Source of the DNA: Acanthosepion esculentum
Lineage: Eukaryota; Mollusca; Cephalopoda; Sepiida; Sepiidae
Assembly (NCBI GenBank): GCA_964036315.1
Contig: CAXIWW010000817.1
Coordinates: forward strand, 1,523,501-1,587,500
DNA length: 64,000 bases
Reading direction: 5' to 3'
This document shows positions 30,461 to 43,866 of this stretch, piece after piece. The position numbers and the translations under genes are program-made. The notes beneath the pieces were generated by a model. That model was not told where the DNA came from, did no database searches, and saw only the letters and a program-made list of their open reading frames with translations. The stretch's first letter is position 1; each line of letters starts with the position of its first letter.

Positions 30461-33400
30461 GGAGACAGTCCTAGAAAGTCCCACGCAGACGACGCCCACC
30501 CAGGAGACAGTCCAAGAAAGTCCTAAACAGACAACACCCCACCCAGGAGACAGTCCCAGAAATCCCACGCAGACGATCCCCCACCCAGGAGACAGTCCAA
30601 GAAAGTCCCACGCAGACGACGCCCAGTCCAAGAAAGTCCCACGCAGACGACCCCCAGACAGGAGAGTGTCCCAGCAAGTCCCAGGCAGACGACCCCCAGT
30701 CCCAGTAAATCCCACGCAGACGAACACACACCCAGGAGACAGTCCCAGAAAGTCCCACGCAGACGACCCCCAACTCAGGAGACAGTCCCAGAAAGTCCCA
30801 CGCAGACGACCCCCGACCCAGGAGACAGTCCCAGAAAGTACCACGCAGACGACCCCCAGTCCCAGAAAGTCCCACGCAGACGACCCCCAGTCCCAGAAAG
30901 TCCCACGCAGACGACCCCCACCCAGGAGTCAGTCCCAGAAAGTCCCATGCAGACGACCCCCTCCCAGGAGAAAGTCTCAGAAAGTCCCACGCAGACGAGC
31001 CCCCACACAGGAGACAGTCCGAGAAAGTCCCACGCTGACGACACCCCACGCATGAGACAGTCCCAGAAAGTCCAACGCAGACGAACACCCACCCAGGAGA
31101 CAGTCCCAGAAAGAACCACGCAGACGACCCCCAGTCCCAGAAAGTCCCACACAGACGACCCCCAGTCATAGGAAGTCCCATGCAGACGACACCCACCCAG
31201 GAGACAGTCCCAGAAATTCCCACGCAGACGACCCCCACCCAGGAGACAGTCCCAGAAAGTTCCAGACAGACAACCCCCCCAGGAGACAGTCCCAGAAAGT
31301 CCCATGCAAAAGACCCCCAGTCCCAGAAACTCCCACGCAGACGACCCCAGTCGCAGAAAGTCCCACGCAGACGACACCCCACCCAAAAGACAGTCCCAGA
31401 AAGTCCCACGCAGACGACCCCCAGTCCCACAAAGTCCCACGCAGACGACACCGCACCCAGGAGACTGTCCCAGAAAGACCCATGCAGACGACACCCAGTC
31501 CCAGAAAGTCCAACGCAGACGAGCCCCCACCCAGGAGACAGTCCCAGAACGTCCCACGCAGACGACACCCAGTCCAAGAAAGTCCCAAGCAGACGAGCCC
31601 CAGACAGGAGAGTGTCCCAGCAAGTCCCACGCAGACGACCCCCAGTCCCAGAAAATCCCACGCAGATGAACACCCACCCAGGAGCCAGTCCCAGAAAGTC
31701 TCACGCAGACGACCCTTCCACCCAGGAGACAGTCCCAGAAAGTACCAAACAGACAACCTCCCACCTAGGAGACAGTCCCAGAAAGTCCCACGCAGACGAA
31801 CCCCACTCCCAAAAAGTCCCAGGCAGACGGCCCCCAGTCCCAGCAAGTCCCACGCAGACGACCCCCAGTCCTAGAAAGACCCACCCAGACGACTCCCACC
31901 CAGGAGACAGTCCCAGAAAGACCAACGCAGACGACCCACAGTCACAGAAAGTCCAACGCAGACGACACCCAGTCCCAGAAAGTCCCACGCAGACGACCCC
32001 CCACCCAGGAGACAGTCTCAGAATGTCCCACGCATACGAGCCCCCACCCAGGAGACAGTCCCAGAAAGTCCCACGCAGACGACACCCACGCATTAGACAG
32101 TCCCAGAAAGTCCAACGCAGACGAACCCCCACCCAGGAGACAGACCCAGAAAGACCCACGCAGACGACCCCCAGTCCCAGAAAGTCCCACGCAGACGACA
32201 CCCAGTCCCAGAAAGTCCCACGCAGACAACCCCCACCCAGGAGACAGTCCCAGGAAGTCCCATGCAGACGACCCCCACCCAGGAGACAGTCTCAGAAAGT
32301 CCCACAAAGACGACCCCCCACGCATGAGAGAGTCCCAGAAAGTCCAACGCAGACGAACCCCCACCCAGGAGACAGTCCGAGAAAGTCCCACACAGACGAC
32401 CCCCAGTCCTAGGAAGTCCCATGCAGACGACCCCACTCAGGAGACAGTCCCAGAAAGTCCCACGCAGACGACCCCCACCCAGGAGACAGTCCCAGAAAGT
32501 TCCAAACAGACGACCCCCACCCAGGAGACACTAACAGAAAGTCCCACGCAGAAGACCCCCAGTCCAAGAAAGTCCCACGCAGAGTACCCCCAGTCACAGA
32601 AAGTCCCACGCAGACGAACCCCCACCCAGGAGACAGTCCCAGGAAGTCCCACGCAGACGACCCCCAGTCCCAGAAAGTCCCACGCAGAGGACCCCCTGTC
32701 CCACAAAATCCCACGCAGACGACACCGCACCCAGGAGACTGTACCAGAAAGACCCATGCAGACGACCCCCTGTCCCAGAATGTCCCATGCAGACGACACC
32801 CCACCCAGGAGACAGTCCTAGATATCCCACGCAGACGACCCCCCATCCAGGAGAGAGTCCCAGAAAGTCCCACGCAGTCGACCCCCAGTCGAAGAAAGTC
32901 CCACGCAGGAGACTGTCCCAGAAAGTCCCACGCAAAAGACCCCCAGTCCCAGAAAATCCCATGCAGACGAACCCCCACCCAGTATACAGTCCTAGATATC
33001 CCACGCAGACGACCCCCACCCAGGAGACAGTCCCAGAAAGTCCCACGCAGAGGAGCCCAAACCCAAGGGACAGTCCCGGAAAGTCCCACGCAGACGACAC
33101 CCAGTCCCTGAAAGTCCCACGCAGACGACCCCCCACGCAGGAGACAATCTCAGAAAGACCCACGCAGACCACCCCCAGTCACGGAATGTCCCACGCTGAC
33201 GACTCCCCACCCAGGAGAGAGTCCAAGAAAGACTCACGTAGACGAACCCCAGTCCCAGAATGTCCCATGAAGAAGACCCCCCCACCAAGGAGACAGTCCC
33301 AGATATCCTACGCAGACGACCCCCCACCAAGGAGACAGTCCCAGAAAGTCCCACGCAGACGACCCCCCACGCAGGAGACATTCCAAGAAAGTCCCACGCA

Positions 33401-36000
33401 GACGAATCCCCACTCAGGAGACAGTCTCAGAAAGAGCCACGCAGACGACCCCAGTCCCAGAATGTCCCACGCAGACGACTCCCCACCCAGGAGAGAGTCC
33501 CAGATATCCACACGGAGACGAACACCCACCCAGGAGACAAGCCCCAGAAAGTCCACGCAGACGACCCCCACCCAGGAGACAGTCCCAGAAAGTCCCACGC
33601 AGACGACCACACACCCAGGAGACAGTCCCAGAAAGTCCCACGCAGACGACCCCCAGTCCCAGAAAGTCCCATGCAGACGACCCCACTCAGGAGACAGTCC
33701 CAGAAAGTCCCACGCAGACGACCCCCACCCAGGAGACAGTCCCAGAAAGTTCCAAACAGACGACCCCCACCCAGGAGACACTCCCAGAAAGTCCCACGCA
33801 GAAGACCCCCAGAACCAGAAAGTCCCACGCAGACGAACCCCATCCAGTAGACAGTCCCAGGAAGTCCCACGCAGACGACACCCAGTCCCAGAAAGTCCCA
33901 TGCAGACGACCCCCAGTCCCACAAAATCCCACCCAGACGACACCTCACCCAGGAGACAGTCCTAGATAACCCACGCAGACGACCCCCCACCCAGGAGACA
34001 GTCCCAGAAAGTCCCACGCAGACGACACCCAGTCCAAGAAAGTCCCAGGCAGACGACCCCCCACGCAGGAGACAGTCCCAGAAAGTCCCACGCAAAAGAC
34101 CCCCTGTCCCAAAAAATCCCACGCAGACGACACCGCACCCAGGAGACTGTAACAGAAAGACCCATGCAGACGACCCCCTATCCCAGAAAGTCCCATGCAG
34201 ACGACACCCCACCCAGGAGACAGTCCTAGATATCCTACAAAGACGACCCCCCACCCAGGAGACAGTCCGAGAAAGTCCCACGCAGACGACAACCAGTCCA
34301 AGAAAGTCCCACGCAGACGACCCCCCACGCAGGAGACAGTCCCAGAAAGTCCCACGCAAAAGACCCCCAGTCCCAGAAAATCCCATGCAGACGAACCCCC
34401 ACCCAGTAGACAGTCCTAGATATCCCACGCAGACGACCCCCACCCAGGAGACTGTCCCAGTATGTCCCACGCAGACGAGCTTCCACCCATGAGACAGTCC
34501 AGGAAAGTCCCACGCAGACGACCCCCAGTCCCTGAAAGTCCCAAGCAGACGACCCCCCACGAAGGAGACAGTCCCAGAAAGTCCCACGCAAAAGACCCCC
34601 AGTCCACGGAAAGTCCTATGCAGACGATCCCCTACCCAGGAGACAGTCCCAGAAAGTCCCACGCAGACGAGCCCCCACCCAGGAGACAGACCCAGAAAGT
34701 CCCACGCAGACGACGCCCAGTCCAAGAAAGTCCCACGCAGACAACCCCCAGTCCCACAAAATCCCACGCAGACGACACCGCACCCAGCAGACTGTAGCAA
34801 AAAGACCCATGCAGACGACCTCCCAGTCCCAGAAAGTCCCACGCAGAAGACCCCTCACCCAGGAGAATCCAAGAAAGACTCACGCAGACGACACCCAGTC
34901 CCGGAAAGTCCCATGCAGACGACCCCCCACCCAGGAGCCTGTCACAGATATCCCACGCAGACAACCTTCCACCCAGGAGATAGTCCAAGAAAGTCCCACG
35001 CAGACGAACCCAACCCAGGAGACAGTCCCAGAAAGTCCCACGCAGACGACGACACACCCAGGAGACAGTCCCAGAAAGTCCGACGCAGACGACCCCCATT
35101 CCAAGAAAGACCCACGCAGACGACCCCCAGTCCTAGGAAGTCCCATGCAGACGACCCCAGTCAGGAGACAGTCCCAGAAAGTCCCACGCAAAGGCCCCCA
35201 CCCAGGAGACAGTCCCAGAAAGTCCCAAACAGACGACACCCACCCAGGAGACACTCCCAGAAAGTCCCACGCAGAAGATCCCCAGTCCAAGAAAGACCCA
35301 CGCAGACGACCCCCAGTCCCAGAAAGTCCCACGCAGACGACACCCCACACAGGAGAGAGTCCCAGGAAGTCCCAAGCAGACGACCCCCAGTCCCAGAAAG
35401 TCCCACGCAGACGACCCCCAGTCCCAGAAAATCCCACGCAGACGACACCGCACCAAGGAGACTGTACCAGAAAGACCCATGCAGACGACCCCCAGTACCT
35501 GAAAGTCCCATGCAGACGACACCCCACCCAGGAGACAGTCCTAGATATCCCATGCAGACGAGCCCACACCCAGGAGCCAGTCCCAGAAAGTCCCACGCAG
35601 ACGACCCCCAGACAGGAGAGTGTCCCAGCAAGTCCCACGCAGACGACCCTCAGTCACAGAAAATCCCACGCAGACGACACCCCACCCAGGAGACAGTCCC
35701 AGGAAGTCCCAGGCAGACGACCCCCAGTCCCAGAAGGTCCCACGCAGACGACCCCCAGACAGGAGAGTGTCCCAGCAAGTCCCACGCAGACGACCCCCAG
35801 TCCCAGAAAGTCCCACGCAGACGACACCCCACCCAGGAGACAGTCCCAGGAAGTCCCAGGCAGACGACCCCCAGTCCCAGAAAGTCCCACGCAGACGACC
35901 CCCAGTCCCAGAAAATCCCACGCAGACGACACCGCACCAAGGAGACTGTACCAGAAAGACACATGCAGACGACCCCCAGTCCCAGAAAGTCCCACGCAGA
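30461..36000 (-). repeat. Divergent flank of satellite A, right arm
   Basis: Heterogeneous A monomers without a clear long period. A monomer run near 33,150-33,280 (with ACTCACGTAGACG) matches left 12,560-12,720 in inverse order. About 1.7 kb near 30,500-32,400 has no obvious left counterpart and may be a right-arm expansion. A copy of the truncated marker monomer (CAGGAGAATC) is at 34,860. Confidence 0.7.
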
Positions 36001-36004
36001 CGAC

Positions 36005-36350
36005 ACCCCACCCAGGAGACAGTCGCAGAAAGTCCCACGCAGACGAGCTTCAGTTCCAGAAAGTCCCACGCAGACGACCACCAACCAGGAGACAGTCCCA
36101 GAAAGTCCCACGCAGACGAGACCCAATCCCTGAAAGTCCGACGCAGACGACCCCCCACGCAGGAGACAGTCCCACGCAAAAGACCCCCAGTCCCAGAAAG
36201 TCCAATGAAGAAGAACCTCCACCCAGGAGACAGTCCTAGATATCCCACGCAGACGATCCCCTCCCAGGAGACAGTCACAGAAAGTCCCACGCTGACGACC
36301 CCCAGACAGGAGACAGTCCCAGAAAATCCCACGCAGACGACCCCCACCCA
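36005..36350 (-). repeat. 345 bp duplicated segment in right satellite A, copy 1
   Basis: It matches 37,070-37,415 at an exact offset of 1,065 bp (AGTCGCAGAA at 36,021 and 37,086; TCCAATGAAG at 36,201 and 37,266). It includes a monomer that reads CAGTCCCACGCAAAAG, with a missing AGAAAGTCC portion, shared by both copies. Confidence 0.88.
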
Positions 36351-37069
36351 GGAGAGTGTCCCAGCAAGTCCCACGCAGACGACCCCCAGTCCTAGGAAGT
36401 CCCATGCAGACGACCCCCAGCCAGGAGACAATCCCAGAAAGTCCCACGCAGACGACCCCGACCCAGGAGACAGTCCCAGAAAGTCCCAAACAGACGACCC
36501 CCACCCAGGAGATAGTCCCAGAAAGTCACACGCAGAAGACCCCGAGTCCCACAAAGTCACACGCAGATGACACCGCACCCAGGAGACTGTCCCAGAAAGA
36601 CCCACGCAGACGACACCCAGTCCCAGAAAGTCCAACGCAGACGAGTCCCCACCCAGGAAACAGTCCCAGAATGTCTCACGATGACGACCCCCCACCCAGG
36701 AGAGAGTCCCAGAATGACCCACGCAGACGACTCCCAGTCCCATAAAGTCCCACGCAGACGACCCCCAATCCCACAAAATCCCACGCAGACGACACCGCAC
36801 GCAGGAGACTGTACTAGAAAGACCCATGCAGACAACCCCCAGTCCCAGAAAGTCCCATGCAGAAGACACCCCACCCAGGAGACAGTCCTAGATATCCCAC
36901 GCAGACGACCCCCACCCAGGAGACAGTCCCAGAAAGTCCCACGCAGACGACCCCCAGACAGGAGAATGTGCCAGCAAGTCCCACGTAGACGTCCCTTAAT
37001 CCCAGAAAATCCCACACAGACGAACACCTGCAGACGACCCCCAGTCCCAGAAAGTCCCACGCAGACGAC

Positions 37070-37415
37070 CCCCCACCCAGGAGACAGTCGCAGAAAGTCC
37101 CACGCAGACGAGCTTCAGTTCCAGAAAGTCCCACGCAGACGACCACCAACCAGGAGACAGTCCCAGAAAGTCCCACGCAGACGAGACCCAATCCCTGAAA
37201 GTCCGACGCAGACGACCCCCCACGCAGGAGACAGTCCCACGCAAAAGACCCCCAGTCCCAGAAAGTCCAATGAAGAAGAACCTCCACCCAGGAGACAGTC
37301 CTAGATATCCCACGCAGACGATCCCCTCCCAGGAGACAGTCACAGAAAGTCCCACGCTGACGACCCCCAGACAGGAGACAGTCCCAGAAAATCCCACGCA
37401 GACGACCCCCACCCA
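37070..37415 (-). repeat. 345 bp duplicated segment in right satellite A, copy 2
   Basis: Second copy of 36,005-36,350, apparently identical along the stretches I compared by eye. Such identity in a rapidly changing array suggests a recent event. Confidence 0.85.
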
Positions 37416-38540
37416 GGAGACAGTCCCAGAAAGTCCAACGCAGACGACACCCCACCCAGGAGACAGTCCCAGGAAGTCCCAGGCAGACGACCCCCAGTCC
37501 CAGGAGACAGTCCCAGAAAATCCCAAGCAGACTACCCCCCACCCAGGAGACAGTCCCAGAAAGTCCCACGGAGACGACCACACACCCAGGAGACAGTCCC
37601 AGAAAGTCCGACGCAGACGACCACCAGTCACAGAAAGTCCCACGCAGACGACCCCCAGTCCTAGGAAGTCCCATGCAGACGACCCCAGTCAGGAGACAGT
37701 CCCAGAAAGTCCCACGCTGACGACCCCCACCCAGGAGACAGTCCCAGAAAGTCCCAAACAGACGACACCCACCCAGGAGACACACCCAGAAAATCCCACG
37801 CAGAAGACCCCCAGTCCAAGAAAGACCCACGCAGACGACCCCCAGTCCCAGAAAGTCCCACGCAGACGACACCCCACCCAGGAGACAAACCCAGGAAGTC
37901 CCAGGCAGACGACCCCCAGTCACAGAAAGTCCCACGAAGACGACCCCACACCCAGGAGACAGTCCCAGAAAGTCCCACGCAGACTAACCCACACCAAGGA
38001 GACAGTCCCAGAAAGTCCCACGCTGACGACCCCCAGACAGGAGACAGTCCCAGAAAATCCCACGCAGACCCCCCCACCCAGCAGACAGTCCCAGAAAATC
38101 CCACGCAGACTACCCCCCACCCAGGAGACAGTCCCAGAGAGTCCCACGGAGACGACCACACACCCAGGAGACAGTCCCAGAAAGTCCGACGCAGACGACC
38201 ACCAGTCCCAGAAAGTCCCACGCAGACGACCCCCAGTCCTAGGAAGTCCCATGCAGACGACCCCAGTCAGGAGACAGTCCCAGAAAGTCCCACGCTGACG
38301 ACCCCCACCAAGGAGACAGTCCCAGAAAGTCCCAAACAGACGACACCCACCCAGGAGACACACCCAGAAAATCCCACGCAGAAGACCCCCAGTCCAAGAA
38401 AGACCCACGCAGACGAACCCCAGTCACAGAAAGTCCCACGCAGACGTCCCCCCACCCAGGAGAGAGTCCCAGAAAGTCCAACGCAGACTACCCCCCACCC
38501 AGGAGACAGTCACAGTTAGTCCCACGCAGACGACCCCCAG

Positions 38541-40320
38541 TCCTAGGAAGTCCCATGCAGACGACCCCCAGCCAGGAGACAATCCCAGAAAGTCCCACGC
38601 AGACGACACCCAGTCGCTGAAAGTCCCACGCAGACGACCCCCCACGCAGGAGACATTCCCAGAAAGTCCCACGCAGACGAACCCCCACCCAGGAGATAGT
38701 CTCAGAAAGACCCACGCAGACGATCTCCAGTCCCAGAATGTCCCACGCAGAAGACCCCTCACCCAGGGAGAGTCCAAGAAAGACCCACGCAGACGAACCC
38801 CAGTCCCAGAAAGTCCCACGCAGACGACCAACAATCCCACAAAATGCCACGCAGACGACCCCCCACCCAGGAGACATTCCCAGAAAGTCCCACGCAGAAG
38901 ACCCACAGTCCCAGAAAGTCCAATGCAGACGACCCACCACCCAGGAGACAGTCCTAGATATCCCACGCAGACGACCCCCCACCCAGGAGACATTCCCAGA
39001 AAGTCCCACGCAGACGATCCCCAGTCCAAGAAAGTCCCAAGCAGACGACCCCCCCACGCAGGAGACAGTCCCAGAAAGTCCCACGCAAAAGACCCCCAGT
39101 CCCAGAAAATCCCATGCAGACGACCCCCCACCAAGGAGACAGTCCTAGATATCCCACGCAGACGACCCCCACCCAGGAGACAGTCCCAGAAAGTCCCACG
39201 CAGACGAGCCCCCACCCAGGAGACAGTCCCAGAAAGTCCCAAACAGACGACACTCACCCAGGAGACACTCCCAGAAAGTCCCACGGAGAAGACGTCCAGT
39301 CCAAGAAAGACCCACGCAGACGACCCCCAGTACCAGAAAGTCCCACGCAGACGACCCCCCACCCAGGAGACAGTCCCAGAAAGTCCCACGCAGACGACCC
39401 CCACCCAGGAGACAGTCCCAGGAATTCCCAAACAGACGACACCCACCCAGGAGACACTCCCAGAAAGTCCCACGCAGAAGACACCCAGTCCAAGAAAGAC
39501 CCACGCAGACGACACCCAGTCCCAGAAATTCCCACGCAGACGACACTCACCCAGGAGACAGTCCCAGAAAGTCCCACGCAAAAGACCCCCAGTCCAAGAA
39601 AGTCCCATGCAGACGACCTCCATTCCCACAAAATCCCACGCAGACGACACCGCACCCAGTAGACTGTACCACAAAGACCAATGAAGACGACCCCCAGTCC
39701 CAGAAAATCCCATGCAGACGACACCCCACCCAGGAGACAGACCTAGATATCCCATGCAGACGACCCCACAACCAGGAGCCAGATAGGAGAGTGTCCCAGC
39801 AAGTCCCACGCAGACGAACACCCACCCAGGAGACAGTCCGAGAAAGACACACGCAGACGACCCCCCACCCAGGAGACAGTCCCAGAAAGTCCCACGCAGA
39901 CGACCCCCAGTACCGGAAAGTCCCACGCAGACGATCACCACCCAGGAGACAGTCCAAGAATGTCCCACGCAGACGACACCCAGTCCCTGAAAGTCCCACT
40001 TAGACGATCCCCCACGCAGGTGACAGTCCCAGAAAGTCCCACGCAAAAGACAAACAGTCACAGAAAGTCCCATGCAGACGACCACACACCCAGGAGACAG
40101 TCCTTGATATCCCACGCAGACGACCCCAACCCAGGAGACAGTCCCAGAAAGTCCCACGCAGACGAGCCCCCACCCAGACGACCCCCAGGCTCAGAAAATC
40201 CCACGCAGACGAACAGCCACCCAGGAGACAGTCCCAGAAAGTCCCACGCATACGAGCCCCAGTCCCAGAAAGTCACACACAGACGACCCCCACCCAGGAG
40301 ACAGTCCCAGAAAGTCCCAC
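38541..40320 (-). repeat. Satellite A block X, copy 1 (1,780 bp)
   Basis: An ordered monomer block starting at TCCTAGGAAG and ending after AGTCACACAC. The same order recurs at 46,428-48,166 and 48,936-50,599. This copy is the longest and probably nearest the ancestral form. Confidence 0.85.
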
Positions 40321-41230
40321 GCAGATGAGCCCCCATCCAGGAGACAGTCCCGGAAAATCCCACGCAGATGACACCCAGTCCCAGAAAGTCCCACGCAGAC
40401 GAACCCCCACCCAGGAGACAGTCTCAGAAAGACCCACGCAGACCACCCCCAGTCCCGGAATGTCCCACGCAGACGACTCCCCACCCAGGAGGCAGTCCCA
40501 GATATCCCACGCAGACGACCCACCACCCAGGAAACAGTACCAGAAAGTCACACGCAGACGACCCCCACCCAGGAGTCAGTCCCAGAAAGTCCGACGCAGA
40601 CGACCCCCCACCCAGGAGACAGTCCCAGAAAGTCCCACGCAGACGACCCCCAGTCCCAGAAAGTCCCACGCAAACGACCCCCAGTCCTAGGAAATCCCAT
40701 GCAGACGACCCCCAGCCAGGAGAAAATGCCAGAAAGTCCCACGCAGACGACCCCCACCCAGGAGACAGTCCAAGAAAGTCCCAAAAAGACGACCCCCACC
40801 CAGGAGACAGTCCTAGAAAGTCCCACGCAGAAGACCCCCAGTCCCACAAAGTCCCACGCAGACGACACCGCACCCAGGAGACTGTCCCAGAAAGACCCAC
40901 GCAGACGAACCCCAGTCCCAGAAAGTCCCAAGCAGACGACACCCCACCCAGGAGACAGTCCTAGATATCCCACGCAGACGACCCCCCACTCAGGAGACAG
41001 TCCCAGAAAGTCCCACGCAGACGACCACCACCCAGGAGACAGTCCCAGAAAGTCCCACGCAGACGACACCCAGTCCATGAAAGTCCCACGCAGACGACCC
41101 CCCACGCAGGAGACAGTCCCAGAAAGTCCCACGCAGACGACACACAACCCAGGAGACAGTCCCAGAAAGTCCCACGCAGACGACCCCCAGTCCCAGAAAG
41201 TCACACACAGACGACCCCCACCAAGGTGAC

Positions 41231-43866
41231 AGTCACAGAAAGTCCCACGCAGACGACACCCAGTCCATGAAAGTCCGACGCAGACGACCCCCCACGCAGG
41301 AGACAGTCCCAAAAAGTCCCACGCAAAAGACCCCCAGTCCCAGAAAGTCCCATGAACACGACCCCCCACCCAGGAGACAGTCCTAGATATCCCAAGCAGA
41401 CGACCCCCACCAAGGAGACAGTCCCAGAAAGTCCCACGCTGACGACCCCCAGTCCAAGAAAGTCCCACGCAGACGACCCCCCACGCAGGAGACACTCCCA
41501 GAAAGTCCCACGCAGACGAACCCCCAAAAAGGAGACGACCTCCAGTCCCAGAATGTCCCACGCAGAAGACCACTCACCCAGGAGAATCCAAGAAAGACCC
41601 ACGCAGACGATCCCCAGTCCCAGAAAGACCCATGCAGACGACCCCCCACCCAGGAGACTGTCCCAGATATCCCACGCAGACAACCTTCCACCCAGGAGAC
41701 AGTCCAAGAAAGTCCCACGCAGACTACCCCCACCCAGGAGACAGTCCAAGAAAGTCCCACGCAGACGACCACAGACCCAGGAGACAGTCCCAGAAAGTCC
41801 CACGCAGACGACCCTCAGTCCTAGGAAGTCCCATGCAGACGATCCCAGTCAGGAGACAGTCCTAGAAAGTCCCACGCAGACGAACCCCACCCAGGAGACA
41901 GTCCCAGAAAGTCCCAAACAGACGACACCCACCCAGGAGACACTCCCAGAAAGTCCCACGCAGAAGACCCCCAGTCCAAGAAAGACCCACGCAGACGACC
42001 CCCAGTCCCAGAAAGTCCCACGCAGACGACACCCCACCCAGGAGACAGTCCCAGGAAGTCCCACGCAGACAACCCCCAGTCCCAGAAAGTCCCACGCAGA
42101 CGACCCCCAGTCCTACAAAATCCCACGCAGATGACACCGCACCAAGGAGATTGTACCAGAAAGACCCATGAAGACGACACCCCACCCAGGAGACAGTCCT
42201 AGATATCCCACCCAGACGACCCCACACCCAGGAGCCAGTCCCAGAAAGTCCCACGCAGACGACCACAGACCCAGGAGACAGTCCCAGAAAGTCCCACGCA
42301 GACGACCCTCAGTCCTAGGAAGTCCCATGCAGACGACCCCAGTCAGGAGACAGTCCTAGAAAGTCCCACGCAGACGAACCCCACCCAGGAGACAGTCCAA
42401 GAAAGTCCCAAACAGACGACACCCACCCAGGAGACACTCCCAGAAAGTCCCACGCAGAAGACCCCCAGTCCAAGAAAGACCCACGCAGACGACCCCCAGT
42501 CCCAGAAAGTCCCACGCAGACGACACCCCACCCAGGAGACAGTCCCAGGAAGTCTCACGCAGACAACCCCCAGTCCCAGAAAGTCCCACGCAGACGACCC
42601 CCAGTCCTACAAAATCCCACGCAGACGACACCGCACCAAGGAGATTGTACCAGAAAGACCCATGAAGACGACACCCCACCCAGGAGACAGTCCTAGATAA
42701 CCCACCCAGACGACCCCACACCCAGGAGCCAGTCCCAGAAAGTCCCACGCAGACGACCCCCAGACAGGAGAGTGTCCCAGCAAGTCCCACGCAGACGACC
42801 CCCAATCCCAGAAAATCCCACGCAGACGAACACCCGCCCAGGAGAAAATCCCAGAAATTCTCACGCAGACGACCCCCCACCCAGGAGACAGTCCCAGAAA
42901 GTCCCACGCAGACGACCTTCAGTCCCAGAAAGTCCCACGCAGACGACCACCACGCAGGAGACATTCCCAGAAAGTCCCACGCAGACGACACCCAGTCCAT
43001 GAAAGTCCCACGCAGACGACCCCCCACGCAGGAGACAGTCCCAGAAAGTCCCACGCAAAAGACCCCCAGTCCCAGAAAGTCCCATGAAGACGACCCCCCA
43101 CCCAGGAGACAGGCCTAGATATCCCACGCAGACGACGCCCACCCAGGAGACAGTCCCAGAAAGTCCCACGCTGACGACCCCCAGTCCAAGAAAGTCCCAC
43201 GCAGACGACCCCCAGACAGGAGACAGCCCCAGAAAATCCCACGCAGACGACCCCCACCCAGGAGACAGTCCCAGAAAGTCCCACGCAGACGACCCCCAGT
43301 CCTAGGAAGTCCCATGCAGACGATCCCAGTCAGGAGACAGTCCTAGAAAGTCCCACGCAGACGAACCCCACCCAGGAGACAGTCCCAGAAAGTCCCAAAC
43401 AGACGACACCCACCCAGGAGACACTCCCAGAAAGTCCCACGCAGAAGACCCCCAGTCCCAGAAAGACCCACGCAGACGACCCCCAGTCCCAGAAAGTCCC
43501 ACGCAGACGACACCCCACCCAGGAGACAGTCCCAAGAAGTCCCAGGCAGACGAACCCCAGTCACAGAAAGTCCCACGCAGACGTCCCCCCACCCAGGAGA
43601 GAGTCCCAGAAAGTCCAACGCAGACTACCCCCCACCCAGGAGACAGTCCCAGTTAGTCCCACGCAGACGACCCCCAGTCCTAGGAAGTCCCATGCAGACG
43701 ACCCCCAGCCAGGAGACAATCCCAGAAAGTCCCACGCAGACGACACCCAGTCACTGAAAGTCCCACGCAGACGACCCCCCCACGCAGGAGACATTCCCAG
43801 AAAGTCCCACGCAGACGAACCCCCACCCAGGAGATAGTCTCAGAAAGACCCACGCAGACGATCTCC
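41231..43866 (-). repeat. Satellite A 2,636 bp HOR, right arm, copy 1
   Basis: Nearly every landmark from 41,231 to about 43,620 recurs exactly 2,636 bp later, for example AGTCACAGAA at 41,231 and 43,867. It contains the truncated marker monomer at 41,579. Internally a sub-block starting at 41,821 repeats at 42,315 (494 bp). Confidence 0.92.

Noticed and set aside
29637..31055. Possible mucin-like or Arg/Pro-rich repeat protein gene starting at the B/A junction
   Set aside because: Thr/Pro-rich and Arg-rich stretches alternate within one frame and depend on which monomer lengths happen to occur. Monomers that are not a multiple of three would frameshift a real repeat exon.
38424..40157. 577-codon open frame on the - strand, and similar 475-545 codon frames at 5,204-6,841, 8,473-10,110, 46,500-48,002 and 49,009-50,436
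   Set aside because: Same explanation: consensus is stop-free in six frames. Similar length of these frames reflects duplicated satellite blocks, not selection on a protein.
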